Shown here: one piece after another, positions 26,114 through 35,032 of the stretch
Layout: each line of letters begins with the position of its first letter
Numbering within the stretch: position 1 is the first letter of the stretch
Origin: Olavius algarvensis Delta 4 endosymbiont
Lineage (GTDB): Bacteria; Desulfobacterota; Desulfobacteria; Desulfobacterales; CAJINA01
Length of the DNA: 64,000 bases
Assembly (NCBI GenBank): GCA_905176665.1
Contig: CAJINA010000149.1
Location: forward strand, 1 to 64,000
Direction: 5' to 3'
Position numbers and translations under genes: made by a program
The notes under the pieces: model-generated
Told to the model about the DNA's origin: nothing
What the model saw: the letters and a program-made list of their open reading frames with translations, nothing else
Databases searched by the model: none

Positions 26114-26253
26114 AAACTATTAAAAAAGTCTTTTGGCCCAATCTCGGCGTTGGCCGCGAATATGAAATCCTCGAAATATTATTAATATTTCTCAGGTTTA
26201 TTATCCGCGGCCGCCTTGACCTTGAACCAAAATCCGTTCTTAAAATAGCTTCC
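26111..26253 (-). repeat. Palindromic 3'-type element, copy E2
   Basis: It begins at the msrA stop codon (TAGAAACTATTAAAAAAG). Next come CTTTTGGCCCAATCTCGGCG, TTGGCCGCGAATA, TCCTCGAAATATTATTAATA and TATCCGCGGCC, then GCCTTGACCTTGAACCAAAA and an arm ending TTAAAATAGCTTCC that pairs with the start. The inner helix GGCCGCGAATA/TATCCGCGGCC is specific to this copy. The apical helix AAATATT/AATATTT replaces the AATAC/GTATT of copies E3 and E5. Confidence 0.85.
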
Positions 26254-26254
26254 A

Positions 26255-26297
26255 ATATCAGACACTATCATTGGAATCCAATGATAGTGTTTGATAT
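26255..26297. repeat. 20-bp stem hairpin next to E2
   Basis: ATATCAGACACTATCATTGG (26255-26274) pairs with CCAATGATAGTGTTTGATAT (26278-26297) over 20 bp with one G-T and a 3-base loop. It directly follows element E2 and precedes the M23 peptidase gene by 40 bases. It has no T-run, so it is not a classical terminator; it could be an attenuating hairpin or another mobile palindrome. Confidence 0.75.
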
Positions 26298-26337
26298 GAG
26301 CTTAGTGCAACTAAACCTCCGGACCTCAAACATCTGA

Positions 26338-27276
26338 ATGCAAGCACCCATTATCAATAGACCGCTCACTCTTCCCCATCTGATTATTATCACTGTCGCC
26401 ATTGGACTGTTATGGCCAATGGCCGGCAAGGCCGGCTCTAACCGACCGGCAACGCTGGTGGTCCCCGAGACCGTGGCCGTCGGCGCGCCGTTCCTCGTTG
26501 AGTTGTCGTCATCCGGGAAATTGGAGGCCGTCGAAATAGAGTGGTCTGAGCGCGTCATCACACCCTCGATTACCCCTGCTGCCCAAACTTATACCGCCCT
26601 GGCCATGCTGGGAACCGGGATGAATGCCGAGCCCGGGGTGCGATCCATTCGGGTCCGTGCCCGTGTTGACGGCCGCAACAGAACCTACCAAAAATTCATC
26701 GAGCTGCTCCCCAAAGAATTCCCCCGGGAGGCACTTTCGGTCGCCCCCGGGATGAACAAACCGCCCAAGGAGATCCATGGCCGGATCAAACGTGAACTGG
26801 CCGCCATGAGGGGTGCGCTGCGCACGGAATTACCGCAACGTTGGTGGAAGATCCCCTTTCACCGACCGGTGGAGGGCATCATGCTAAGCCGTTTCGGCCT
26901 GCGGCGAACGTTCAACAACGAAACCAAACGGCGCCATACCGGCCTGGATTTCCGGGCGCCGGAGGGAACCCCGATAGAGGCTATCGCGGCCGGCAAAGTG
27001 GTGCTGGTGGGAAAATATTACTTACCCGGCAATACCGTCGTGATCGATCACGGCAACGGGGTGGTATCCATGGCGATGCATATGTCCAGGGTAATGGTAA
27101 AGGAAGGGGAGTGGGTGGAACGCGGCCAGGCCTACGGCCATTCGGGCGCAACCGGCCGGGTCACGGGGGCCCACCTGCATCTTTCCGTCAGTGTCCAGGG
27201 CGTGACGGTCGATCCGGAGCCGTTATTCGATCTGGATAGTCTTACAGGTGCCGCAGCCGCTCTTCAGTCAAAATAA
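26338..27276 (+). CDS. M23 family metallopeptidase (LytM-type)
   Basis: A 312-residue peptidoglycan-directed zinc peptidase. The N-terminal hydrophobic segment (about 13-33) is a signal peptide or anchor. A beta-rich domain (35-130) precedes a helix, then the M23/LytM domain (about 170-295). Zinc ligands are intact: His in RRHTGLDFR, the Asp of the same motif, and the HLHLS block. This suggests an active endopeptidase cutting peptide cross-links in the periplasm. The start ATG 26338 has no clear RBS. The upstream 80 bases are occupied by E2 and a long hairpin, so expression may depend on readthrough of those. Confidence 0.85.
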   Translation: MQAPIINRPLTLPHLIIITVAIGLLWPMAGKAGSNRPATLVVPETVAVGAPFLVELSSSGKLEAVEIEWSERVITPSITPAAQTYTALAMLGTGMNAEPGVRSIRVRARVDGRNRTYQKFIELLPKEFPREALSVAPGMNKPPKEIHGRIKRELAAMRGALRTELPQRWWKIPFHRPVEGIMLSRFGLRRTFNNETKRRHTGLDFRAPEGTPIEAIAAGKVVLVGKYYLPGNTVVIDHGNGVVSMAMHMSRVMVKEGEWVERGQAYGHSGATGRVTGAHLHLSVSVQGVTVDPEPLFDLDSLTGAAAALQSK

Positions 27277-27320
27277 ACTTCCCTAGTTTCTGATCAACCC
27301 CCATGATGTGATTGAACGCT

Positions 27321-27372
27321 CCCTGCAGTCCCGCTAAGCGGGATTTCCGCTATGCTCCAACAAGCTACAGGG
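27321..27372. repeat. Nested intergenic hairpin
   Basis: Outer arms CCCTGCAG (27321-27328) and CTACAGGG (27365-27372) flank an inner TCCCGCT/AGCGGGA palindrome (27329-27343). It lies between the M23 peptidase and the amidohydrolase gene and could terminate or stabilise transcripts. No T-run follows. Confidence 0.5.
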
Positions 27373-27460
27373 AATGCGCTCGCTACTCTGTTCGGCTTGT
27401 TTACAGACAGGTATTATGTCATGTTGTTCACATTGAGAAAATCATTGCTCTGGAGATGAA

Positions 27461-29092
27461 ATGACCGCGACATTGTTTAAAAACGGAACTATCGTGGACG
27501 GCACCGGCCGACCGGCTATTCCCGGCAGTGTGCTGGTGGAAGACGACCGGATTACAGATATCATTGCGGCCCCGGATGAGGCGCCTAGCGCCGACCGGAT
27601 AGTAGATGCCGAAGGATTGGTCATCTCGCCCGGGTTTATTGACATGCACTCCCATGCCGACTGGGTGCTGCCCTGGGAGGAGCATCCCCGGGTACTGAAG
27701 TGCCTCGTCGAGCAGGGCGTTACAACAGTCGTGGCCGGCAACTGCGGGATCTCGCCGGCCCCGATGACCGCAGCGGCCATAGCCCGGACCGAAATTCTGG
27801 CCACCATCGTCAAGGCCGGTCCGTTTGAATACCGCTGGGAGTCGATGGACGAATTCCTGGGCCATATCGAGGAAAAAGGCAGCATTGTCAACCTGGCGGA
27901 ACTGGTCGGGCATGCCGCCGTCCGCTACGTTAACAGCAAAATCGATCGCGGTGAAATGCCGGCGGCGGACCTGGCCAATAGCCTGGCCAATACGCGTCGC
28001 GCCCTGGATGAAGGGGCCTGCGGTCTCAGCTTCGGGCTGGGATACGACCCGGGCATGTTCTCCTCCCAAAAAGAACTGGCGGCCTTCTGCAAAACGGCGG
28101 CCCAGGCCGGCAAGCCGGTCACCATTCACATGAAGGCGCTATCGAAATTGTCGCCCTGCTACCCACTGACCTCCCTATCGGCCCACAACGTCCGCGCCCT
28201 CAAGGAGGCCATATCGCTGGCCGAGGAAACAGGCATGGGACTGCAGCTGTCGCACTTCATCTTTGTGGGGCGTAACAGCTGGTCAACCGCCGACGAATGT
28301 CTCGAGCTGGTGGAGGCGGCCCGGTCCAGGGGTCTGGATGTCATGATCGATGCCTTCCCGTATACCTGCGGCAACACTACCATCCTGGCCCCGATCCCCT
28401 TCTGGTTCCTGGAAAAAATGCCCGGGGCCTTTAAGAGTCCTTATCTCAGGGCCCGGTTGAGAGTTGAGCTGGCCATGGGATTTAAGTTGGTCGGTTTTGG
28501 ATATAAAGACTTCCAGGTAATGGATGTGGCGCTCGAGGAGTATGCGGACATAAATGGTCTGCGCCTGCCGGAAGTGGCCCGCAAATGGGGTTGCTCACCC
28601 TTCGAGGCCATGATGCGGCTTGCGGCGAAAAGCAATGGGGCCACCCTGATGCTGTTTCACTCCTACAGTGGGGACCCCGCCAATGAAGCGGTCCTGGAAA
28701 AGGTCCTGGCAAAGGACTATTGCCTCTTCGAAACCGACGCCCTGGTCAAAGCCGCCGGATTTCCCAATCCGGCCGGCGCCGGCACCTTCCCGCGCATCCT
28801 GGGGACCTATGTTCGCGAAAAACACCTGTTTTCACTGGAAAATGCCATCCACCGCATGACGGGCGCCTCGGCGGAGCGCTTCGGGTTGAAAGACACCGGG
28901 ACCCTGGAAAGAGGCAAAGTCGCCGACATCGTCTGCTTTGATCCTGAAACTGTGGCTTACAATTATGAGGATCCCAACCGGCCGGCGGAAAAGCCGGATG
29001 GCATCAGGCACGTGTTTATAAATGGGCAGCAGGTAGTCCGGGACGGTGCCTACTTGAGCGATCTCAAAGCCGGGCGGGTGATTCGGTGTTAG
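27461..29092 (+). CDS. N-acyl-D-amino-acid deacylase family amidohydrolase
   Basis: A 543-residue amidohydrolase-superfamily enzyme of the D-aminoacylase/dihydroorotase-like type. A small N-terminal beta domain (FKNGTIVDGTGRPAIPG, typical of the superfamily) leads to the metal motif DMHSHAD at about 61-67. VTTVVAGNCGISPAP, LSFGLGYDPG and QLSHFIFVG (metal His) are in the barrel, and ALVKAAGFP corresponds to the later Asp region. The C-terminus reforms the beta domain (LKDTGTLERGKVADIVCFD). Likely cleaves an acyl-amide such as an N-acyl-D-amino acid or another cyclic amide; the substrate is open. ATG 27461 follows GGAG. Next gene is convergent. Confidence 0.8.
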   Translation: MTATLFKNGTIVDGTGRPAIPGSVLVEDDRITDIIAAPDEAPSADRIVDAEGLVISPGFIDMHSHADWVLPWEEHPRVLKCLVEQGVTTVVAGNCGISPAPMTAAAIARTEILATIVKAGPFEYRWESMDEFLGHIEEKGSIVNLAELVGHAAVRYVNSKIDRGEMPAADLANSLANTRRALDEGACGLSFGLGYDPGMFSSQKELAAFCKTAAQAGKPVTIHMKALSKLSPCYPLTSLSAHNVRALKEAISLAEETGMGLQLSHFIFVGRNSWSTADECLELVEAARSRGLDVMIDAFPYTCGNTTILAPIPFWFLEKMPGAFKSPYLRARLRVELAMGFKLVGFGYKDFQVMDVALEEYADINGLRLPEVARKWGCSPFEAMMRLAAKSNGATLMLFHSYSGDPANEAVLEKVLAKDYCLFETDALVKAAGFPNPAGAGTFPRILGTYVREKHLFSLENAIHRMTGASAERFGLKDTGTLERGKVADIVCFDPETVAYNYEDPNRPAEKPDGIRHVFINGQQVVRDGAYLSDLKAGRVIRC

Positions 29093-29191
29093 TCAAGGGA
29101 GGGGAGTATTTACTGACCCCGGACTCCAGACACCCGACTCCTTTGTTTCTGTCCTCCGACTTGCGATCTCCGAATTGTAGCCTTCTATTTT

Positions 29192-32116
29192 TCAGTTGAC
29201 CGGCATTTGTTTGCCAAGAGCTTTGCGGGCAGCTACGGAGAGCTTTTGCATTACCACCGGCTTTATCAGAAACTCCTTGATGCCCAGAGACAGAGCCTCG
29301 TTGCGGGAGATCGTTTCACTGAATCCGGTCAAGAGGATAATCGGAAGGTCTGGACGGATTTCAAACAGTTTCAGAGACAATTGATCTCCGGTCAAGCTCG
29401 GCATGGTCATATCCGTAACCACGAGATCAAATGTCTCCGGCTTGGCGCTGAAAATCTTCAATGCCTCCAGACTATTTGTGCAGCCAGTGACCTGATATCC
29501 CATAGTTTCCAGCATCTGTTTAATCATTCTCACTATAGCGGGCTCGTCATCCACAAGCAGTACATGCTCATTGCCTGTTTCAAGGGGCTGGTGTTCAACC
29601 TTGCGTAGAAAGGCGGCCTTGGTTTTGAGAACCGGTAGAAAAACCTGGAATTCGGTACCACTGCCGATTTCTGTGTTGACGAGAATGTGACCACCGTGTT
29701 TTTCCACAATTCCTTGCACGACCGCCAACCCTAAACCGGTCCCCTTGTCTGCTGTTTTGGTGGTAAAATAGGGGTCAAATATCCGGCTCAGCACATCCGG
29801 TTGAATACCCGTGCCTCTATCGGCCACCGAAAGACAAATATAAGTATCGTGATTGGAAATCGAACCATCGAGCACCTCTTCCGGAAGTTCATTCTGTTTC
29901 AAGCTGACGGTCAGCTTGCCGCCTTGCCCCAACATTGCATGGTAGGCATTGGTCACAAGATTCATGACTACCTGGTGAATCTGAGTTGTGTCCGCCAAGA
30001 CATTACCGCATTTATGATCGATCACCTGTTGTATGTCGATGGTCGCTGGCAAAGACGACCGAATAAGCTTCAAGGCCTCTTCAACGATAAGACAGATATT
30101 GACGGGCTTTAACTCATGCTCTGTCTGACGGCTGAAGGTCAATATCTGGGTTACCAGCTCTCTGGCGCGCGTCGCTCCGGCCAGAATTTCCTGTAAGCTG
30201 TTTCTTAGGGGGCTGTCATCGGGGACCTCCATCAGCAACAATTCCGTATACCCCAAAATTGGGAATAGAATATTGTTGAAATCATGGGCAATCCCCCCCG
30301 CCAGGGTACCAATGGACTCCATCTTTTGTCCCTTATGAGGCCTTTCTTCCATCTTTTTCAGATCGGTGGTATCCCTGAAGACAGCCATTTTCGAGACCGC
30401 ACCATCCGCGTGAATAATGGGGGTGTGCGAAATATGGTAAGAGCGGTTATCTTTGGAGCTTTTGATATCCTGCTCCCCGAATTCTCCGTCCTGGATCTTC
30501 TCACCAGGGCACCAACTGCATTTATCTATTAAATTATTGATGACTTTATAACACTTTTTGCCAGTAGCATCGTGCCCGACCTTGTCAATCATGGCGGTAT
30601 TCATGTATTCAACCTTGTAGTCTTGTGAGCAGACGAAAACGAGGTCTTTCATGGCATCCATGGTGGACCGATATTTTTGCTCGCTTTCCGACAAGGCTGT
30701 TTCATTTTTTCTAAGGTCGGTGATATCCAATACCGTAAAGGCAATGCCCCGGGCGAGGTCCATTCTGTCTAGAGGGGTTGCACTTAGTAGGACATTTATT
30801 GTCTCACCACTTTTACGCCGCCACATTGTTTCAACCGTGCCGGTACCAATTTTTCTAATCTGTGAATCCGCTAATTTCAGGACGCGCTTATATTCATCCT
30901 CATCCAGGTAGAGCAGCTGGCCACTTTTTCCAATCAGTTCCTCCGCGGTATACCCTGTAATTTCGCTGAGTTTTTCATTCACAATTTCCAGGATTCGTCC
31001 TTTTTCGAAGCCGATTCCCGTGGGTGCGGCTTTGAATATGCTCTGCAGCTTGTCCTCACTCTCTTTTAACTCATTCTCGGCTTGCAGGCGTTCCTGGATG
31101 GTATTTTGTAACGCTTCCGTCATGGTTTTAAGAGACTCGCTCAAAATACCAATTTCATCTTTTCGAGGATTTAACCATTTGACATCATTGTTGTTTGAAG
31201 AAATAGCCTTAGATATATCAACAAGGCGAGATATCGGTTTGGTCATCTGTTTGCTTAATATAATTGCATAGAAAACCATCAACACAAATACGGCCAAACT
31301 AATAATACCCGCAAACCATGCAATTTCTCTCTTTTCTTTAAAGGTCTGCCGCTCATCATATCCTGCAATTAAATAGTAGTCTGAATTTACAAAGCCGGGG
31401 ATTGGTATCTTCGAAACGAAGAGTTCCTTATTGGCTAATTTCAACCGCGCAAAATCGTCAATTGGAGTGGCCTCAGGAACCAATGCTTTTAGAAATGTCG
31501 CATTACTGCTCACAGATTGTATTTGCGCATGGCTTATTAACACGCAGTTGTAAAAAGCATGTTCCAGTCTGACGCGTTTAGTCATATAGAGCACCGCAAT
31601 GACCTTGCGTCCGGATAATACCGGCGTGAAAGAGGCAATTCCCAATTGCCTTGAAGGAAGCGCGCAGAAAAAAGTGCTGTTTGATGCCGCCAGGGCCAAA
31701 TTGAACTGTTTCAGATAGCTGGCTGCATGGATATCGTTGAAATGTTTTTCCCCTGCAGTGGCAATCACTTTGCCCTCCGGTGTGATGACCGCGAGAGATT
31801 CCAGTCCATTTTGCCTGTATAGAATCGAGAGGCGCTCTTTGAGCTGAAAGTGAACGTTAAGCTTATAGGGTACAATGATTTGATTGTCTGATGCCAGGCG
31901 CAGGGTTCTTTCTTTAAAAGTCTCTCTGTAATTAATCATCAGCGCCGTGGTTACTTTCTCGAGCTGTCGCAGTTTTATCTCAGAGAAACGGTTTATTCTG
32001 CGGGATTCGATTTGCTGGAAATGAAAAAAGCCCACCATGGTAAAAAGGACCGGCAGGAAGAGAAGTGCAATGGAAAGCTTGAAAGCAATTGAGTCTTTAA
32101 AATTAACCGTCGTCAT
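29192..32116 (-). CDS. Hybrid sensor histidine kinase with PAS domains and receiver
   Basis: A 974-residue membrane sensor. A TM helix at about 11-30, a periplasmic sensing region (about 40-265), a second TM (about 268-290) and a HAMP-like linker come first. Two PAS-type domains (about 345-465 and 480-590; the second holds a CSWCPGE Cys pair) follow. The DHp His is 611 (GGIAHDFNN), then an HATPase domain with GTGLGLAVV. A C-terminal receiver (849-960) has phospho-acceptor Asp902 (VVTDMTMP) and Lys in FLIKP. The gene is 46 bases downstream of a periplasmic binding protein gene on the same strand, which probably presents the signal. Confidence 0.85.
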   Translation of the reverse strand: MTTVNFKDSIAFKLSIALLFLPVLFTMVGFFHFQQIESRRINRFSEIKLRQLEKVTTALMINYRETFKERTLRLASDNQIIVPYKLNVHFQLKERLSILYRQNGLESLAVITPEGKVIATAGEKHFNDIHAASYLKQFNLALAASNSTFFCALPSRQLGIASFTPVLSGRKVIAVLYMTKRVRLEHAFYNCVLISHAQIQSVSSNATFLKALVPEATPIDDFARLKLANKELFVSKIPIPGFVNSDYYLIAGYDERQTFKEKREIAWFAGIISLAVFVLMVFYAIILSKQMTKPISRLVDISKAISSNNNDVKWLNPRKDEIGILSESLKTMTEALQNTIQERLQAENELKESEDKLQSIFKAAPTGIGFEKGRILEIVNEKLSEITGYTAEELIGKSGQLLYLDEDEYKRVLKLADSQIRKIGTGTVETMWRRKSGETINVLLSATPLDRMDLARGIAFTVLDITDLRKNETALSESEQKYRSTMDAMKDLVFVCSQDYKVEYMNTAMIDKVGHDATGKKCYKVINNLIDKCSWCPGEKIQDGEFGEQDIKSSKDNRSYHISHTPIIHADGAVSKMAVFRDTTDLKKMEERPHKGQKMESIGTLAGGIAHDFNNILFPILGYTELLLMEVPDDSPLRNSLQEILAGATRARELVTQILTFSRQTEHELKPVNICLIVEEALKLIRSSLPATIDIQQVIDHKCGNVLADTTQIHQVVMNLVTNAYHAMLGQGGKLTVSLKQNELPEEVLDGSISNHDTYICLSVADRGTGIQPDVLSRIFDPYFTTKTADKGTGLGLAVVQGIVEKHGGHILVNTEIGSGTEFQVFLPVLKTKAAFLRKVEHQPLETGNEHVLLVDDEPAIVRMIKQMLETMGYQVTGCTNSLEALKIFSAKPETFDLVVTDMTMPSLTGDQLSLKLFEIRPDLPIILLTGFSETISRNEALSLGIKEFLIKPVVMQKLSVAARKALGKQMPVN

Positions 32117-32162
32117 ATTTCTTTTTCAGAATGGAACCGAACGATATTCGTGCGGTGTGTGA

Positions 32163-33269
32163 TTAGTTGCCTGCTTGACTCAATTGGTTGTCGCCTTGCT
32201 CAGCCACCGGAAATATTTCCATATGGTTAAAAATCACCGCAGCACCAATGATTTCGTCGGAAATGGCAATGTTGAGCATTCTCGCCCGGGCAATATTGAA
32301 GGTAATCAAATATTCATCAGCCATCTCAATTGAAAGACTTTGAATGTTTTCGCCTTTTAGAAGCTTGGCCCCTAACTGGGCAGCTTGACGCCCCATGGCA
32401 CCAAAATCCACCGAGGCGCCCCCAAAAAGTCCCAGACGGGCGAACATAAAATTGAGCGCCATGCCCGGTTTCTCGGATTTCTGAATGAAAGCTTTGATCG
32501 TATCGCGGAAACCAATGCTTTCATCCTGGTCATTTTGGATACTGAGAACAACGGGATAAACAGCCTGGATGGAATTATCCCGGTTGATTTTATCAATTTC
32601 ATTCAGGTATGCGCTAAGGGTACCAACCTGTTTGAAGGTGACCAGGGTATCGGCTGGATTCTCATCGAGTTCCTTTTGCATCTGAACCCTTATGGCATTG
32701 CCGGTTGGGCTTTTATCAAGCAAGGCCACCACGTGTTTCAATTTTGGATCTACTCCCCGCATAACGTTGAGGGCAGTCCGAAAATGCAGCTTTTCATAAA
32801 CTCCGGTAATATTGGCGACCGGTCGCATCCCATCATCTAAAAATCGCGCTCTTTTATTGTATGTGGCGGGTTGGCCGTTCATACCTGAAAAAACCACTGG
32901 AAACGGTCTTCCAACCAGATGAAGGCCGACTTCACGAAAAGCATTGTCATCAATGGTAAATACGATATCCGGTTTAAATTCTTCTATTGCACTGATCACT
33001 AGCTGGGCTTCAGCCTGCATTTTCTCAGCCGTGCTGTTGATCGTCTTGGTGTCCATAAAATGGGATTTGATCGAAAGGCCTTGCCCAAAATGCGTCCTTA
33101 ATACACTTTCAATCCCATTGCTCTGGGGAATACCGCAGACGTGGTTACTTTCATAACTATGAACAATGAAAGCCCGCTTTGAAGCAGCCCCGGCCTCGGG
33201 CGTATAGCTGAAAGTGAGAACCAGGATCATTAAGAACACAAACTTTCCAATGAATTCAATTTGTTTCAT
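32163..33269 (-). CDS. Periplasmic ABC-type substrate-binding protein (TrpX/BMP-like)
   Basis: A 368-residue secreted binding protein with signal peptide MKQIEFIGKFVFLMILVLTFSYTPEAGA. The two-lobe type-1 periplasmic-binding fold is seen in KRAFIVHSYESNHVCGIPQS, PDIVFTIDDNAFREVG and PVVFSGMNG, the pattern of the ABC-substrate family near TrpX and sensor-linked CHASE-type proteins. No permease or ATPase gene is nearby. It is followed by the hybrid histidine kinase, so it is more likely a sensor accessory than a transport component. The start chosen is ATG 33269, which gives a clean signal peptide with GGGA upstream; ATG 33323 would add 18 residues. Confidence 0.75.
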   Translation of the reverse strand: MKQIEFIGKFVFLMILVLTFSYTPEAGAASKRAFIVHSYESNHVCGIPQSNGIESVLRTHFGQGLSIKSHFMDTKTINSTAEKMQAEAQLVISAIEEFKPDIVFTIDDNAFREVGLHLVGRPFPVVFSGMNGQPATYNKRARFLDDGMRPVANITGVYEKLHFRTALNVMRGVDPKLKHVVALLDKSPTGNAIRVQMQKELDENPADTLVTFKQVGTLSAYLNEIDKINRDNSIQAVYPVVLSIQNDQDESIGFRDTIKAFIQKSEKPGMALNFMFARLGLFGGASVDFGAMGRQAAQLGAKLLKGENIQSLSIEMADEYLITFNIARARMLNIAISDEIIGAAVIFNHMEIFPVAEQGDNQLSQAGN

Positions 33270-33846
33270 AATCAGAAATCCCGCTATTCTCCCGAGCAAG
33301 TCCCTGTAGCAAGGGGTGTTCATTGTAGATACGTTTTAAGTTTGAAAGAAATAGATGTTATCTTAAAAAGGCTGTCAATCAGTTTCTGGCCTGGTACTCG
33401 ACGCAACACATTGAAATAAATATCATTTCATCCGGCCTGATCTTTGCGGCCACCTTGCCGTTTCACAGCCTCTTAAGTTTCCGCCGGGAACTAAACACCC
33501 TTTTGTAGACAGTCTTAAATATAGATCGGCCGATGGAATTTTTTATTGAGAAAATTCTACGCAGCCATCAGAAAAATTGTGTCTATGGGGAGGGGTGCTC
33601 AGCCGGTCTCCGGAAAAATTGATGTGGAGAAACAACCCCAGGAAACCAGGGAGCTCTTAATCGCCCGAAAATATAATCTATATTGATCGCATAGATTAGC
33701 TGGCTTTGCAAATTTATTTGCTGGCACAGGTCACAAAACAACGACGGGAAAAAGCACAACCTTTTGGGATTTTAGGCATTTAGAAACCTATGGGATATTC
33801 ATAAACGGCGAATCCATTTTGAGTTTCGAACGGACGTATAGCCGCT
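33270..33846. other. Long non-coding region upstream of the sensor operon
   Basis: No credible gene, tRNA or riboswitch motif is recognised. The stretch is AT-rich in parts (for example near 33660-33720) and would contain the promoter of the leftward binding-protein/kinase operon. A c-di-GMP riboswitch was looked for and not found. Confidence 0.4.
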
Positions 33847-34041
33847 TCAGACTGCCATAGGATCGACCGCGGGGATCAGACAGGATCTGCAAAGGTGCGG
33901 CAGTTCGTAAAGACAGGTGCTTATGTTGTTCCAATAAAGGCCGGGTGTATCATCAGGGCCCAGCCCTTCTGCGGTTCCGAAACATCGGCTGGCATACAAT
34001 ATGTAATAAGCAGGATCGGCAAGATCCGTTAAGTCGGCCAC
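33847..34041 (-). CDS. Possible small protein coupled to the 84-aa gene
   Basis: A 64-codon frame starts at GTG 34041, overlapping the end of the preceding gene by 13 bases. It encodes VADLTDLADPAYYILYASRC... and a Cys-rich end, LPHLCRSCLIPAVD. The composition is protein-like and the overlap suggests translational coupling. There is no recognised family and no independent RBS, so it may be chance. Confidence 0.3.
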   Translation of the reverse strand: MADLTDLADPAYYILYASRCFGTAEGLGPDDTPGLYWNNISTCLYELPHLCRSCLIPAVDPMAV

Positions 34042-34283
34042 CGTTCGATATTGCCCTGCAATTGGGCAATTTCAACCCCGAGTCCGATACAGTTTTCCTT
34101 TGTGATACAGGCATCGGCATCCGTGGTTTCAATGAAGGTTTTCAGGACGCGGCCATCCTTTTTCAATTCGACTGTCCAGGCACTGTTCTTTTCATCAAAG
34201 TCAACGGCGAGATCGATGCCGCATTCTCCAATTTCCGGGTATATTTCGCGTATGGTCGCGCAGATGGTATTTTTATCAATCAT
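34029..34283 (-). CDS. Small hypothetical protein (84 aa)
   Basis: An 84-residue soluble protein starting at ATG 34283 (MIDKNTICATIREIYPEIG), which has a GGAGG six bases upstream; the longer frame from 34331 lacks support. The central VDFDEKNSAWTVELKKDGRVLKTFIE looks like a small beta sheet. Similar short proteins accompany redox genes in sulfate reducers, but I cannot name the family. It lies on the same strand after the ferredoxin-reductase-like gene, separated by about 95 bases, so it may belong to that operon. Confidence 0.55.
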   Translation of the reverse strand: MIDKNTICATIREIYPEIGECGIDLAVDFDEKNSAWTVELKKDGRVLKTFIETTDADACITKENCIGLGVEIAQLQGNIERWPT

Positions 34284-34378
34284 GATGGACCTCCGCTCAT
34301 CATTCGCATGTTGGGTTTGCAAACGCGGCATCCTATGAAGATACCGTTATTCTTAACATAAGCGGTTATCCATCTGCG

Positions 34379-35032
34379 TCAATAAAAGACTTCGGAGTGG
34401 ATATGCGACTCGGCAAAGCGGTCATCGATGATCCCAAACGCGTCGTGGATCATGTCCTGATGGCCACACAAGTGGAAATCGTACGCACGCCCGGTATCCA
34501 GGCGCTCGAGATAGGCGGTCACGCGGCCGGCGAATACGGATTTATCAGGTGTGGCGGATTCCGTCAGGCAGGGTACGTAGCGCGAGGCATTCTTTTCCAG
34601 ATCTTGGCGATACAAAAGGCCCTGATGATCTTTGGCACCGTGCAGGCAAATATACCCTTTTAATCCGGCCCGGCTCATGGCAACGAACGGGGCAACCCCG
34701 GTACCGGTGGCGATAAAGACCGGGGTGCGGTCCGAAGCTTGAAAAACAAAGTAACCCATGGGGCCGTGGAAAGACAGCTGCGTTCCGTCGGCAACGGTGC
34801 TCAAAAAGGTGGATACGCGGCCCTGGGGGAACACACGGACAACCAGTCTCAGTTCAGGATCGTCAGGTCCGGAGGCCAGAGAATAATCCCGTTCCAGGAC
34901 TTCGTGATACAGGCGGATGTATTGACCGGGCCTGAAATCGAAACCCTTTGGCCGCTCAAGTCGCAGCTCGATACTGGTTTCGGTAAGCCATCGGCGGGCA
35001 AGCAATGCTGCTGAAAAGATGGCAGGTGTCAT
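34379..35032 (-). CDS. FAD/NAD(P)-binding ferredoxin reductase-like oxidoreductase
   Basis: A 217-residue flavoprotein of the ferredoxin-NADP+ reductase fold. An N-terminal beta-barrel contains the FAD motif RDYSLAS (about 48-54). A Rossmann-like part follows with FIATGTGVAPFVAMSR and a C-terminal LCGHQDMIHDAFG. The iron-sulfur domain found in larger relatives is absent. It probably moves electrons between NAD(P)H and a small carrier. The start ATG 35032 overlaps the stop of the cobalamin adenosyltransferase gene (ATGA), indicating tight coupling; it may supply the reductant for cob(II)alamin reduction. Confidence 0.8.
   Translation of the reverse strand: MTPAIFSAALLARRWLTETSIELRLERPKGFDFRPGQYIRLYHEVLERDYSLASGPDDPELRLVVRVFPQGRVSTFLSTVADGTQLSFHGPMGYFVFQASDRTPVFIATGTGVAPFVAMSRAGLKGYICLHGAKDHQGLLYRQDLEKNASRYVPCLTESATPDKSVFAGRVTAYLERLDTGRAYDFHLCGHQDMIHDAFGIIDDRFAESHIHSEVFY

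Noticed and set aside
33320..33850. c-di-GMP-I riboswitch in the long gap upstream of the sensor operon
   Set aside because: GCAC and GGTCAC strings occur near 33723-33735, but the GGGCAAACC core and the rest of the motif are missing.
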